Shown here: one piece after another, positions 1-9,185 of the stretch
Position numbering within the stretch: the stretch's first letter is position 1
How the letters are laid out: each line of letters opens with the position of its first letter
Source of the DNA: Bifidobacterium choladohabitans
GTDB lineage: Bacteria; Actinomycetota; Actinomycetes; Actinomycetales; Bifidobacteriaceae
Direction: 5' to 3'
NCBI RefSeq assembly: GCF_016102005.1
Contig: NZ_JACFPL010000001.1
Location: 620,001-684,000, forward strand
DNA: 64,000 nucleotides
Notes under the pieces: generated by a model
Told to the model about the DNA's origin: nothing
The model's input: only the letters and a program-made list of their open reading frames with translations
Databases searched by the model: none
Position numbers and translations under genes: made by a program

Positions 1-1506
1 GGCCTGCGCGTCCACGCCGCCGGAGAGGATACGGCCGGAGGCGGGGGCCGAGATGTTGTAGGCGCGGGCCAGGCGGGTCATGGAATCCAGAAGGACCACC
101 ACATCCTGCCCCAGCTCCACCAGGCGCTTGGCCCGTTCGATGGCCAGCTCGGCCACGGTGGTGTGATCGCTGGCAGGGCGGTCGAAGGTGGAGGAGATGA
201 CCTCGCCCTGGACCGTGCGCTCCATGTCGGTGACCTCCTCGGGCCGCTCGTCCACCAGGACCACCATCAGGTGCACCTCGGGATTGTTGGCGGTGATGGA
301 GTTGGCGATGGACTGCAGGGTCAAGGTCTTGCCGGCCTTGGGCGGCGAAACGATCAGACCGCGCTGACCCTTGCCGATGGGGGCGACGATGTCGATCAGA
401 CGACCGGTGATGTTCTTGGGCTGGGTCTCCATCCGCATGCGCTCCTGCGGGTAGAGGGGGGTCAGCTTGTTGAAGTGGGGCCGTCCTGCAGCGTCCTCCA
501 CGCTCATACCGTTGATGGTATCGATGGCCTGCAGAGGAACGAACTTCTGCCGCTGATTGCGGTGCTCGCCCTCGCGGGGGGGACGGATGGAGCCGTGCAC
601 GGCATCGCCCTTGCGCAGGCCGTACTTCTTGACCTGGCCCATGGAGATGTAGACGTCGTTGGGGCCGGGCAGGTAACCGGAGGTGCGAACGAAGGCATAG
701 GAGTCCAGCACATCCACAATGCCTGCCACGGGGACCAGATCCTCGGGCTTGAAGTTCTCCCTGGGCTCATAGTCACGATCCCGGCCGTTGCTGCGATGGT
801 TGTTGCGGTTGCGCCGGTCATTGCGATCGTTGCGGTCATTGCGATCGCCCCGGTTCCGGCGATCATAGCCGTTATGACGGTAGTCACGGCCTTCCTCGCC
901 GCGATCCTCGTAGCTGCGTCGACGGGGCCGGTCATTCCGTGAGGGCAGTGCCGCCAGAATGTCGTCCAGATTGCGCACAGAACCGGAACCGGAGCCTGCG
1001 CGCTCATCATCATGCTCCCGCTCGCTCCGACCACGGTTGGTGTGGGAGCCTCGGGATGAATCCGTGTTGCGGTGACGGCGACGGGATATGACCACGTTCT
1101 CCTCGTCGGCCACCGTATGGGGGAAGCGGGTCCGGCGCTCGCTATGGCCGCTCTTATGATCGTCAATGCCCAAAACATCGAAGAGGTCTCCGACAGGACG
1201 ATCGTCCTTGGATTCCTCGGATTCCTTGGTATCCGTGGTCTCCGGTCCGCCTTCCGCGGAGGACTTCGCCTCCTGCTTCGTCGACTGCTGCTGATCGGCG
1301 GCCTGGCCCCCCTTGGCCACGGCGGCCGCAGCCTTGGGCTTACCAACGGTTACTCCCTCAGGGGCCTTGCCGCCCGAGCGTGCCGCCTCGATCGTCTCGA
1401 TCAGGACAGGCTTGCGCATGCCGGAAATACCGCGCAACCCCAGCTGCCTGGCCAATTCCTTGAGTTCGGGCAGCTTCATGGAATGAATATCTTGGCTTGT
1501 TGCCAC
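1..1506 (-). CDS. rho: Transcription termination factor Rho (3' end beyond window)
   Basis: Rho is a hexameric RNA-dependent ATPase that ends transcription of untranslated RNA. The visible 502 codons hold an N-terminal SAP-like segment (KLPELKELARQLG, residues about 11-23), a long low-complexity linker rich in Arg, Asn and Asp (RND-type repeats around 780-950 of the window), an RNA-binding cold-shock-like domain, and the ATPase with P-loop SPPKAGKT and Walker B region VVVLLDSMTRLARAYN. The frame is open to position 1, so the last part of the ATPase domain is missing. I chose the GTG at 1506 because a GAAGGAAAGG ribosome site lies about 10 nt upstream; an ATG at residue 10 is an alternative. 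High-GC Gram-positive Rho proteins commonly carry such a basic, disordered insert in the RNA-binding region. The gene stands alone, divergent from a TetR regulator. Confidence 0.96.
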   Translation of the reverse strand, partial: MATSQDIHSMKLPELKELARQLGLRGISGMRKPVLIETIEAARSGGKAPEGVTVGKPKAAAAVAKGGQAADQQQSTKQEAKSSAEGGPETTDTKESEESKDDRPVGDLFDVLGIDDHKSGHSERRTRFPHTVADEENVVISRRRHRNTDSSRGSHTNRGRSEREHDDERAGSGSGSVRNLDDILAALPSRNDRPRRRSYEDRGEEGRDYRHNGYDRRNRGDRNDRNDRNDRRNRNNHRSNGRDRDYEPRENFKPEDLVPVAGIVDVLDSYAFVRTSGYLPGPNDVYISMGQVKKYGLRKGDAVHGSIRPPREGEHRNQRQKFVPLQAIDTINGMSVEDAAGRPHFNKLTPLYPQERMRMETQPKNITGRLIDIVAPIGKGQRGLIVSPPKAGKTLTLQSIANSITANNPEVHLMVVLVDERPEEVTDMERTVQGEVISSTFDRPASDHTTVAELAIERAKRLVELGQDVVVLLDSMTRLARAYNISAPASGRILSGGVDAQA

Positions 1507-1602
1507 TGTTGTAATGCCTTTCCTTCGCTATGCCTAATTAGGCTAGGCAAATAGCTTGAGAATAGTGCGGGGGTACCGCTCGTGAAAATTCGATGCCGAC
1601 TC

Positions 1603-1625
1603 GGCTTATCGAACTTCCATAAGCC
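1603..1625. promoter_or_regulatory. Inverted repeat in the rho/tetR intergenic region
   Basis: GGCTTAT and ATAAGCC form perfect 7-bp arms around a 9-bp spacer, about 77 bp before the TetR start and about 97 bp before the rho start. The size and position suit a TetR-family operator, which is inference only. The rest of the 195-bp gap must hold two divergent promoters; I see no convincing -35/-10 pair. Confidence 0.35.
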
Positions 1626-1701
1626 TACAACGTGCGGCCGACGGGTGCAAGAATCGGCCTGCGTGTCCAGAAATTCATGGGTAAGCCTCTAGACTGGGCG
1701 T

Positions 1702-2364
1702 ATGAATGATCGATCATCTCTGCGTGAGCAACGGCGGAGCGAATTCGTAACCACCGCCATGCGGGTCTTCGACCGCAAAGGCGCTGCGAACACCTCCCTG
1801 CGCGATGTAATCCACGCCATGAACCACGGCAAGGGCGTGGGCATGAGCGTCTTCTATTACTACTTCAAATCCAAGGACGACCTGATAGATGCCTGCGTGC
1901 GCACCTACCTGGCCTCCTACGTGGACAATGTGGTCGACATTCTGCAGAATCCTGACCTGAGCGTTCAAGAGGCTTTGGACGACATCTGCCCGCACCTGAT
2001 AAGGGCCATCTGGAAGATGGATGTCATCTTCGCGGATAAGGCCAACTGGTACAACTACCTGAGCACCAACAGCAATGTAATGGAGGGCTTCGTCAGGCAG
2101 ATCATCGACCCCTTGACCAAGGCCCTGGACCGCTGGCTGGATCGGGGCGACCTGCCGCAGACCCAGCTGATCCAAATAGCCGGCACCCGTACTGTGGCGT
2201 GGCTGATGGCCGACGGGCTCTCGTCCATCGTCAGCAATGGCAGAGGGGCGGCAGGTCATCCGCAGATCAGAGAGTTGGTCCGCCAGCGTGTCCGCGAAAG
2301 CGTGGCCTTCTTCTCGCAGCTGCTGGGCCTGCCCCTGAAGGCGCCAGCTATAGCCCTGTCGTGA
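1702..2364 (+). CDS. TetR/AcrR family transcriptional regulator
   Basis: This 220-residue protein has the length and layout of a TetR-family one-component repressor. The N-terminal DNA-binding helices span about residues 10-55: REQRRSEFVTTAMRVFDRKG, then the recognition-helix area ending in the family signature FYYYFKSKDDLI. The C-terminal two thirds is helical and variable, as expected for a ligand-binding and dimerisation domain; I cannot name the ligand. It is transcribed divergently from rho and convergently with the FAD oxidoreductase, with a terminator hairpin just past its stop. No efflux pump or enzyme sits beside it as an obvious target, so autoregulation through the inverted repeat at 1603-1625 is the simplest guess. 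Confidence 0.85.
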   Translation: MNDRSSLREQRRSEFVTTAMRVFDRKGAANTSLRDVIHAMNHGKGVGMSVFYYYFKSKDDLIDACVRTYLASYVDNVVDILQNPDLSVQEALDDICPHLIRAIWKMDVIFADKANWYNYLSTNSNVMEGFVRQIIDPLTKALDRWLDRGDLPQTQLIQIAGTRTVAWLMADGLSSIVSNGRGAAGHPQIRELVRQRVRESVAFFSQLLGLPLKAPAIALS

Positions 2365-2370
2365 ATGACA

Positions 2371-2398
2371 AAGCCTCCGGCCCTGCGGTCGGAGGCTT
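2371..2398. terminator. Bidirectional stem-loop terminator
   Basis: AAGCCTCCG and CGGAGGCTT form a perfect 9-bp stem around a 10-nt loop, placed between two convergent genes (tetR stop at 2364, oxidoreductase stop at 2425). The minus-strand read ends in TTTGTC after the stem, so it suits the oxidoreductase best. Confidence 0.7.
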
Positions 2399-2424
2399 GA
2401 AGGGAAACGAAGGCCGTGGCCTGC

Positions 2425-4014
2425 CTACTTCTGTTCGTGGTAGGACTTCTCGGTGTTGACGTTCCAGACGTTGGACTTGTCGGTACGCCCCGATTTGATG
2501 TTGGCCACGGCTTCCATGGATGTGGCCATGGAGTGATCCTGGTTGTTGTAGTGGTGCTGCCCGTTGCGGCCCACGCAGTAGAGGTTGCCGAAGGAGTCCA
2601 GCCAATTGACCAGCTCGGGCATCTGGGCGTAGGTGTCGAAGTAGGCCGGGTAGGCCTTGACCACCCGCTCCCGGTGCGAATCCAGCACGTCGGCAGGTCC
2701 GTTGATGATGCCCATCCGGGTCAGCTCCTTGATGGCGAAGTCAGTGGTCTCCTGATCGCTCATGCTCCAGAAGTCATCACCCTCCTTGCAGAAATACTCC
2801 AGGCCAATCCAGACAGTGCCGTCCACATTCTTGACCATGTAGGGGCTCCAGTTGTTGAAAATCTGGATGCGGCCCATCTTGTAGCCTGGGTCCTGCACAT
2901 AGATCCAGCAGTCGGGAACGATGGGCGGGTCGCCCAGGGTCTTGATGGAGGTGGTGTTGCGGATGCGCAGGTGGCGCACCAGCAGGCCAACGGTCACGAA
3001 GTCGCGGTAGGGCAGGCCCTGAGCCACCCTGACCATCTCCTTGTCAGTGGAGGGCTCCTCGTGGGCGATGGCCTCCACCAGGTCCTTGATGGGCATGGAG
3101 GAGATGATCTGATCAGCCTTCAGGGTCACCTCCTTGCCATCAGCGTTGCGATAGACCACACCGGTCATGTGGCCGTCTTGCTGGGTCAGTCCGATCACAC
3201 GGGCATCGGTGATCACGTGGACTCCGTGCTCCACATTGCGTCGCTCCACGGTCTCCCAGAGCTGCCCCGGACCCAGCTTGGGGTACCAGAACTCCTCGAT
3301 CAGGCTGGTCTCGACCTGATGGGCGTCGCGCTTCTTGGGCAGCAGCTTCTGGAAGGCGTTCTTGAGCACGCCCATGATGCTGAGCCCCTTGACCCGCTGG
3401 GCGCCCCAGTCGGCGCTGATCTCGCGGGGGTGACGGCCCCAAAGCTTTTCGGTGTAGCCCTCGAAGAACATGGAGTAGAGCTTGCGACCGAAGCGGTTGA
3501 TATAGAAGTTTTCCAGATTGTCTTCGGGCAGCTTGTGGACGACGGACTTCAGGTAGCTGAATCCGGCCTGCATGGTCAGCTTGAAGCCCATAGCTCTAAG
3601 TGTATTGAGCGTCAAGGAGATGGGATAGTCGAAGAAGTGGTGGTTCCAGTAGATCCTGGAGACGCGGTGACGCTTGAGCATGACCCGGTCGGTCTTCTCC
3701 GGGTCGGGGCCGCCGGGCTCCAGGTCGTGGTGGCGACCAAGCTTTTTATCGTCATAGGAGGGCGCACCCTGCAGGGGCAGGACCTCCTTCCACCAGTCCA
3801 TGATCCGGTCATCCTTGGAGAAGAACCGATGGCCGCCGATGTCCATGCGGTTGCCGTTGTGTCGGACCGTACGGGAGATGCCGCCAAAAGCGTTGGTGGC
3901 CTCCAGCACAGTGACGTCATAGCGCTCGTCGCCGCCGTCCTTGACCAGTTCCCATGCCGCTGTCAAGCCGGCGGGCCCTCCGCCGATGACAACCACGGAC
4001 TGTTTGCGCTCCAT
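2425..4014 (-). CDS. FAD-dependent oxidoreductase, UDP-galactopyranose mutase/amine oxidase-like
   Basis: A 529-residue flavoprotein. The N-terminus carries the dinucleotide-binding fold: VVVIGGGPAGLTAAWEL, then an acidic end to the second strand (VTVLEATNAFGGISRT). It continues with DIGGHRFFSKDDRIMDWW, a pattern shared by UDP-galactopyranose mutase-like and protoporphyrinogen-oxidase-like NAD(P)-binding Rossmann enzymes. The C-terminus has the second FAD-contact region (LYCVGRNGQHHYNNQDHSM). This family is common in bifidobacteria, usually linked by annotation to cell-surface glycan synthesis; the true substrate is unknown to me. The ATG at 4014 was chosen because AGGAGG lies 6 nt upstream; an ATG 36 nt further out has no such site. 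A second, orthodox mutase (glf) lies at 42420. Confidence 0.8.
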   Translation of the reverse strand: MERKQSVVVIGGGPAGLTAAWELVKDGGDERYDVTVLEATNAFGGISRTVRHNGNRMDIGGHRFFSKDDRIMDWWKEVLPLQGAPSYDDKKLGRHHDLEPGGPDPEKTDRVMLKRHRVSRIYWNHHFFDYPISLTLNTLRAMGFKLTMQAGFSYLKSVVHKLPEDNLENFYINRFGRKLYSMFFEGYTEKLWGRHPREISADWGAQRVKGLSIMGVLKNAFQKLLPKKRDAHQVETSLIEEFWYPKLGPGQLWETVERRNVEHGVHVITDARVIGLTQQDGHMTGVVYRNADGKEVTLKADQIISSMPIKDLVEAIAHEEPSTDKEMVRVAQGLPYRDFVTVGLLVRHLRIRNTTSIKTLGDPPIVPDCWIYVQDPGYKMGRIQIFNNWSPYMVKNVDGTVWIGLEYFCKEGDDFWSMSDQETTDFAIKELTRMGIINGPADVLDSHRERVVKAYPAYFDTYAQMPELVNWLDSFGNLYCVGRNGQHHYNNQDHSMATSMEAVANIKSGRTDKSNVWNVNTEKSYHEQK

Positions 4015-4152
4015 GCCAACCTCCTGAAAACCGTATGAAATCATCACCACTGTACCCGGCTCGTCCCCAGTCAGATGCTACCGAGCGACTTCCCACACGA
4101 ATTCCCGCCATTGCGTGGAACAAACGTGATGATGCTCGCCCTCACGCGCTGT

Positions 4153-4467
4153 CTAGCCCAGCGAGTCAGGGATATCGATGTCCGTCTTCTGCACTTCCTC
4201 CACATTGACGTCTTTGAAAGTGACGATCCGGACGTTCTTGACGAACCGGCTGGACCGGTAGACATCCCAGACCCAAGCATCGGTCAGTCGGACGTCAAAG
4301 TAGACGTCCTGCCCAGCGGATCGGACGTTGAAGTCCACCTTGTTGGCCAGGTAGAACCGCCGTTCGGTCTCGACCACGTAGGTGAACAGCTTGATCACGT
4401 CACGGTACTCGCGATACAAGGCCAATTCGGCATTGGTCTCGTAGTTGTCGAGATCCTCAGCACTCAT
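4153..4467 (-). CDS. DUF2469 family protein
   Basis: A 104-residue protein of an actinobacterial family of unknown function. It begins MSAEDLDNYETNAELALYRE and is strongly acidic, with alternating aromatic strands such as RRFYLANKVDF and DAWVWDVYRSSRF. In many actinobacteria this gene sits near rnhB and yraN; here it instead follows the GNAT gene, overlapping it by 4 nt (ATGA, 4464-4467), so the two are translationally coupled. Nothing in the sequence reveals a catalytic motif or a membrane segment. Family assignment is from recognition of the conserved start and length. Confidence 0.8.
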   Translation of the reverse strand: MSAEDLDNYETNAELALYREYRDVIKLFTYVVETERRFYLANKVDFNVRSAGQDVYFDVRLTDAWVWDVYRSSRFVKNVRIVTFKDVNVEEVQKTDIDIPDSLG

Positions 4468-5630
4468 CGACTACCTCCATTCGCGCGATCACGGCCATGG
4501 CCAAGCGTACGCCACCAGGCGCGCTTGGATCGCTTGGCCTCAGCCGACCCGTAGGCCCAATCCGACGCTGTATGCTCCTCGCCAGACTGCTCGGCAACGG
4601 GTTCTTCGGAACCGGACTTCTTCCCCGCATCCTTGGCGTCCGTCTGACCAGGGCCCGCCGTCTTGTCAGTCCTGCTGTTGGAGCCTGCATGGTCCTCAGC
4701 AGGTTTCCCTGAATGTGAACTACTTTTCGGGGACGGATTGGCTTGGTCACCTGATGTCTGTGAATTCTGGGATGCCGGAGTGGACTCCCCGGACTCGGAC
4801 CCGCTTATGTCGCCATCCTCATCCGCGGTGTACCCGTGTGCGACAAGGGCTTCGGCCACACCGGGATTTTCACGGATAACATGCATGCCGAAAGCATTCA
4901 AAGAACGGATGGGATCGTACTCGTCGACCAGGGCATCCATGACGATCTGATCCTGATACTTGCCGTTCTCGGCGTCCCAGAGCGCATCACGGGAGGTGCC
5001 CGAGATCATGAATCCCAGGGACTGATAGACGGAGATCGAGCGGGTGTTTTTCTCTGGCACAGCCACCCAGATCCGGTGCAGGCCCAGCCCTGTAGGAGCA
5101 GCCGCGTACCCGTAGGTCATGATTCTGGGCATGGCATCCCGGGAGTAGCCGCGTCCGCGGAAGTGCCTGCCCAGGACCACCTGGATCCTGGCCGAACGGG
5201 ACCAGCCGTCCACGTCGATCAGGAAGATCATGCCGATGACCCCCTTGGTGGCATCAGCATCGGGAGAGCCGTCCTGGTCGGTGTCCGCGTCAGTGACCAT
5301 GGCCCAGGCCAGGGTGCGGCGGGACTCGGGATCGCCCACACCCGAATCACGGGCAGCCAGGCCCTTGGACCAGGCCACCGACCGACGCACCCAGGCATTG
5401 ACCACGGCTCGTTCGGCACTAGGCCCCTTACCGGTGATGCCGGTGGAATTGTAGAAAGCCTCCAACTGGTCCATTGCCGTCAGATCGGCGATGACGGCCG
5501 GCCGCAGGTGCAACATTTCGCCGCGGATGTAGGGAATCTCGATCCGGTCGGGCAGCTGTCTGTTCGCTGCGTCTTCGGATCCCTCGGATTGCGTTTGCGG
5601 TTGGTCATTGCCCCTGCCGCTCATAGACAT
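4464..5630 (-). CDS. GNAT family N-acetyltransferase with acidic C-terminal tail
   Basis: A 388-residue protein. Residues about 38-250 form a GNAT acetyltransferase domain of the RimJ/RimL type: an early HLRPAVIADL strand, the acetyl-CoA pyrophosphate loop GRHFRGRGYS (154-163), and the late NTRSISVYQSLGF helix-strand. The acceptor is unknown. Two oddities: an insert at 114-124 reads DADTDQDGSPD, like a calcium-binding DxDxDG loop; and the last 130 or so residues are Ser/Gly/Asp/Glu-rich with a short basic end (SKRAWWRTLGHGRDR), probably disordered. The ATG at 5630 was chosen because GGAGGT lies 6 nt upstream; an open frame extends to 5666 without a site. It overlaps DUF2469 by 4 nt. Confidence 0.82.
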   Translation of the reverse strand: MSMSGRGNDQPQTQSEGSEDAANRQLPDRIEIPYIRGEMLHLRPAVIADLTAMDQLEAFYNSTGITGKGPSAERAVVNAWVRRSVAWSKGLAARDSGVGDPESRRTLAWAMVTDADTDQDGSPDADATKGVIGMIFLIDVDGWSRSARIQVVLGRHFRGRGYSRDAMPRIMTYGYAAAPTGLGLHRIWVAVPEKNTRSISVYQSLGFMISGTSRDALWDAENGKYQDQIVMDALVDEYDPIRSLNAFGMHVIRENPGVAEALVAHGYTADEDGDISGSESGESTPASQNSQTSGDQANPSPKSSSHSGKPAEDHAGSNSRTDKTAGPGQTDAKDAGKKSGSEEPVAEQSGEEHTASDWAYGSAEAKRSKRAWWRTLGHGRDRANGGSR

Positions 5631-5760
5631 CACGTCACCTCCATGATCGCCACCTTGCGATGGCAATCAATTGTAATCCCTCGCCCCTGGGAAAACCATG
5701 AGAAGCCAGGCAATCCGCCGGTCCGAACCCGATGGGACCGGGCCGGCGGACCGGGCGCGG

Positions 5761-7263
5761 TCAGGACTTGGCGATGCGCTCCATGACGATCTTGCTGACC
5801 GCCTTGGCATCGGCCTGACCCTTGGTGGCCCGCATGACCGCTCCGATAATAGCGCCCATGGGCTTCATATTGCCGCCCTTGAGCTTGGCCACGATGTCCG
5901 GGTTGTCCTTGAGGGCCTGATCGACGGCTGCATCCAGGGCCCCGTCATCCGAGACCACCTGGTAGCCGTGCTTCTTGACGACCTCGGCCGGCTTGCCCTC
6001 GCCTGCCAACACGCCGGAGACGGTCTGCTTGGCCAGCTTGTCATTGAGCTTGCCATCAGCGATCAGCTGCTCCACATCAGCGACATCCTGAGCCGAAATG
6101 GGCAGCTCCTGCAGGCTGACCCCACGGGCGTTAGCTTCGCGGGAGATCTCGCCCAGCCACCACTTACGGGCTCCGGCAGCTGTGGCGCCGGCCTTGACCG
6201 TATCCTCGATCAGATCCACGGCATCGGCGTTGACCGCGTCCTGCATCTGCCGGTCCGTGAAGTCCCACTCCTTCTTGAGACGGGCGCGACGTTCGCGCGG
6301 CATCTCAGGCATCTGGGCCCTGAGCTCTTCGATATGATCCTTGGTCACATGGACCATGACCAGGTCAGGGTCAGGGAAGTAGCGGTAATCGTTGGCATCG
6401 GTCTTGACCCGGCCGCCGGCAGTGGTCTGTGTGGACTCGTCCCAGTGGCGGGTTTCCTGCAGCACCTCCCCACCGGACTCCAGCAGGGCGGCCTGACGGC
6501 GGATCTCATAGGTCAGGGTCTTCTCGATGCCCTTGAAGGTGTTGACATTCTTGGTCTCCGACCGGGTCCCCAGAGGGGCATCCGGCCCGGCGTGCAGGGA
6601 GACGTTGACGTCGGCACGCATGTTGCCCTGCTCCATCCGGGCGTGGGAGATGCCCAGGGCCCGGACGATGTCTCTGATGGCCCGGACGTAGGCCCCGGCC
6701 ACCTCGGGGGTACGCGCCCCGGCACCCTCGATGGGCTTGGTCACGATCTCGACCAGGGGGACACCGGCACGGTTGTAGTCCACCAGAGAGTGGTCGGCGC
6801 CTTCGATACGGCCATCGGCCCCGCCCACGTGCGTGTTCTTGCCGGCGTCGTCCTCCACATGGGCCCGCTCGATGGGCACACGGAAGATGCTGCCGTCGTC
6901 CAGCTCCACATCCAGGTAGCCCTCGCCATTCAGGGGCTTGTCATACTGGGAGATCTGGTAGTCGCGCGGCATGTCCGGGTAGAAGTAGTTCTTCCTGGCG
7001 AATTGGCTCCACTCGTTGACCTTGCAGTGCAGGGCCAGGCCCAGTTTGACCGCATAGTCGATGGCGGTCTTGTTGACCACGGGCAGGCTGCCGGGCAGGC
7101 CCAGGGAGACCGGGGTCAGCTGGGTGTTGGGTTCGCCGCCGAACTCGATATGGGCCGGGCAGAAGAGCTTGGTGTTGGTGCAGAGCTCGACATGGACCTC
7201 CAGGCCGAACACCGGGTCGTACTTGGCCACGGCATCGGCGTACTTCATAAGTTTTTCAGCCAT
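5761..7263 (-). CDS. gatB: Asp-tRNA(Asn)/Glu-tRNA(Gln) amidotransferase subunit B
   Basis: GatB binds the misacylated Glu-tRNA(Gln) or Asp-tRNA(Asn), phosphorylates the side chain and receives ammonia from GatA. The 500-residue length is normal. Seen in order: the N-terminal cradle ([36 protein letters not shown]), the conserved [23 protein letters not shown] region, [29 protein letters not shown], and the C-terminal helical YqeY-like tail domain ([24 protein letters not shown]). It is the last gene of gatC-gatA-gatB, 24 nt downstream of gatA, with GGAAGG about 15 nt before the start. Presence of GatCAB implies that the host lacks GlnRS and/or AsnRS. Confidence 0.97.
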   Translation of the reverse strand: MAEKLMKYADAVAKYDPVFGLEVHVELCTNTKLFCPAHIEFGGEPNTQLTPVSLGLPGSLPVVNKTAIDYAVKLGLALHCKVNEWSQFARKNYFYPDMPRDYQISQYDKPLNGEGYLDVELDDGSIFRVPIERAHVEDDAGKNTHVGGADGRIEGADHSLVDYNRAGVPLVEIVTKPIEGAGARTPEVAGAYVRAIRDIVRALGISHARMEQGNMRADVNVSLHAGPDAPLGTRSETKNVNTFKGIEKTLTYEIRRQAALLESGGEVLQETRHWDESTQTTAGGRVKTDANDYRYFPDPDLVMVHVTKDHIEELRAQMPEMPRERRARLKKEWDFTDRQMQDAVNADAVDLIEDTVKAGATAAGARKWWLGEISREANARGVSLQELPISAQDVADVEQLIADGKLNDKLAKQTVSGVLAGEGKPAEVVKKHGYQVVSDDGALDAAVDQALKDNPDIVAKLKGGNMKPMGAIIGAVMRATKGQADAKAVSKIVMERIAKS

Positions 7264-7287
7264 TGTGATTCCGTTTCCTTCCGATGC

Positions 7288-8841
7288 CTACTTGGTCGAA
7301 TCCTGAGCCAGGCCATCCAGCCAGGGGGTGGACAGCTTCTTGGAGATGGGCCCACCCCACTGCTCCTCCAGTGCCGCCTCAAGAGCTGCGGCAGGCCGGT
7401 ACATGACCTCGTCGCGCATCTGGGGGGCGAAGAACTGGAAGCCGACAGGCAGCCCGTCGTCGCTGAGCCCGGCGGGGATCGACATGGCCGGAGTGCCGGC
7501 CAGATTAGCCGGAATGGTGGCCACGTCGTTCAGGTACATGGCCAGCGGGTCGTCCATCTTCTCGCCAAAGCGGAAGGCCGTGGTCGGCGAAGTCGGCGAG
7601 ACCAGGACGTCGGCCTGTTCAAAGGCCTTCTCGAAGTCGCGGATGACCAGGGTGCGAACCTTCTGGGCCGAGCCGTACCAGGCGTCGTAGTACCCGGCGG
7701 ACAGGGCGTAGATGCCCAGGATGATCCTGCGCTTGACCTCGTCGCCGAACCCGGCCTCACGGGTGGCGGCCATCATGTTGGCAGCCGTCTGGGGAACGCC
7801 TTCTGGGGGCATGACCCGCAGTCCGTAGCGCATGCCGTCGTAACGGGCCAGATTGGAGGAGACCTCGGAAGGCATGATGATGTAGTAGGCGGCCAGCGCA
7901 TAGGGGAAGTGCGGGCAGGAGACCTGGACCACCTCGGCGCCCATGGACTCCAGCAACGAGACGGCCTCGTTGAAGCGGGCCTCGACGCCGGGCTGGTAGC
8001 CCTCGCCGCCCAACTCCTTGACCAGCCCCACCTTGAGGCCCTTCAAATCGCGCTTCTGGCCCTGACGAGCGGCCTGGGCCAGAGGGGGAACCGGCTTGGG
8101 AATGGAGGTGGAGTCTCGGCGGTCATAGCCACCGATGACCTCCTGCAGCAGGGCCGCATCCAGCACGGTCCTGGAGACCGGACCAATCTGATCCAGGGAG
8201 GAGGCCATGGCGATGGCCCCGAACCTGGAGACACCACCATAGGTAGGTTTGACGCCCACGGTGCCGGTCAGTGATCCGGGCTGGCGAATGGACCCGCCGG
8301 TGTCGGTACCCAGAGCCAGCGGGGCCTCAAAGGCGCCGACGGCCGAGGCCGAACCACCGCCCGAGCCGCCCGGAACCCGCTCGGTATCCCAGGGATTGTG
8401 TGTGGGCTTGAAGGCCGAGTGCTCAGTGGAGGATCCCTGGGCGAACTCATCCAGGTTGGTCTTGCCCAGAATGGGCATGCCTGCGGCCTTGAGCTTCTTG
8501 ATGACGGTAGCGTCGTAAGGCGGCACCCATCCCTCGAGGATCTTGGAGGCTGCTGTGGTGGGAATGCCCTTGGTGACGATCATGTCCTTGATGGCAATGG
8601 GGACGCCGGCCAGTTCCGGCAGCCCCTCGGCGCCTTCATTGGCCAGGCGCTGGTCGAAGGCGTCAGCCTGTTCCAGGGCCTGATCGGCGCTGACCTGCAG
8701 AAACGCATCAATGCTGGGCTCGGCGGCTTCGATCACATCCAGATGAGCCTGAACCAGCTCGCGGCTGGAGACCTGCCCCGACCGCAGCTGTGCTGCCATG
8801 TCGGAGGCGGATTGCTTGACCAATTCTTCCTGTGCGCTCAT
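7288..8841 (-). CDS. gatA: Asp-tRNA(Asn)/Glu-tRNA(Gln) amidotransferase subunit A
   Basis: GatA is the glutaminase of the complex, an amidase-signature enzyme that frees ammonia for GatB. The 517-residue product shows the first catalytic Lys in GVPIAIKDM, the Gly/Ser-rich amidase signature [14 protein letters not shown], and the nucleophile region [14 protein letters not shown] with its cis-Ser/Ser pair. C-terminal motifs [13 protein letters not shown] and [17 protein letters not shown] also match. The ATG at 8841 follows a GAGGAG site 7 nt upstream and lies only 4 nt after the gatC stop; a GTG at 8856 would overlap gatC without a better site. Confidence 0.97.
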   Translation of the reverse strand: MSAQEELVKQSASDMAAQLRSGQVSSRELVQAHLDVIEAAEPSIDAFLQVSADQALEQADAFDQRLANEGAEGLPELAGVPIAIKDMIVTKGIPTTAASKILEGWVPPYDATVIKKLKAAGMPILGKTNLDEFAQGSSTEHSAFKPTHNPWDTERVPGGSGGGSASAVGAFEAPLALGTDTGGSIRQPGSLTGTVGVKPTYGGVSRFGAIAMASSLDQIGPVSRTVLDAALLQEVIGGYDRRDSTSIPKPVPPLAQAARQGQKRDLKGLKVGLVKELGGEGYQPGVEARFNEAVSLLESMGAEVVQVSCPHFPYALAAYYIIMPSEVSSNLARYDGMRYGLRVMPPEGVPQTAANMMAATREAGFGDEVKRRIILGIYALSAGYYDAWYGSAQKVRTLVIRDFEKAFEQADVLVSPTSPTTAFRFGEKMDDPLAMYLNDVATIPANLAGTPAMSIPAGLSDDGLPVGFQFFAPQMRDEVMYRPAAALEAALEEQWGGPISKKLSTPWLDGLAQDSTK

Positions 8842-8845
8842 CGTC

Positions 8846-9142
8846 TCACTCCTCACCCAGAATGCGCGGGGCCACGAACATGCCCGATTCAGTGACCGGC
8901 GCCCCCGAGAGGGCAGCCTCCTGGGTCAGCGGTTCCTCAGCCTCGTCGGGGCGCAGGTAGGCCTCCAGAGGAATGGGATTGGCAGTGGGGGGCACGTCGT
9001 CGCCGGCCACCTGCTGGACCTTGGTAATGGAATCGGCGATCACGTTGAGTTCGCCCTTGAGGCGGTCAGCCTCCTGATCGGTCAAGGCAATCCGGGCCAG
9101 ATCGCCCAAGTGCTTGATCTCTTCACGTGTAAAAGTTGGCAT
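8846..9142 (-). CDS. gatC: Asp-tRNA(Asn)/Glu-tRNA(Gln) amidotransferase subunit C
   Basis: GatC is a small chaperone-like subunit that wraps the GatA-GatB interface. The product is 98 residues from the ATG at 9142 ([20 protein letters not shown]), the usual family start. It carries the typical helix [15 protein letters not shown], the [11 protein letters not shown] segment and an acidic C-terminus. The upstream ribosome site is weak (AAGTGG); an in-frame ATG at 9154 has none better. First gene of the gatCAB operon; a 31-nt gap separates it from the ABC permease stop upstream. Confidence 0.95.
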   Translation of the reverse strand: MPTFTREEIKHLGDLARIALTDQEADRLKGELNVIADSITKVQQVAGDDVPPTANPIPLEAYLRPDEAEEPLTQEAALSGAPVTESGMFVAPRILGEE

Positions 9143-9185
9143 ACCACTTATCATATGGGTGCTCTATGACACGCAGAAGACAGGG

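Noticed and set aside
5698-8274. Very long open frame on the plus strand (858 codons) opposite gatB and gatA
   Set aside because: It is a GC-rich antisense shadow of two clear genes; the same holds for other long frames opposite clpB, leuA and topA. No family resemblance.
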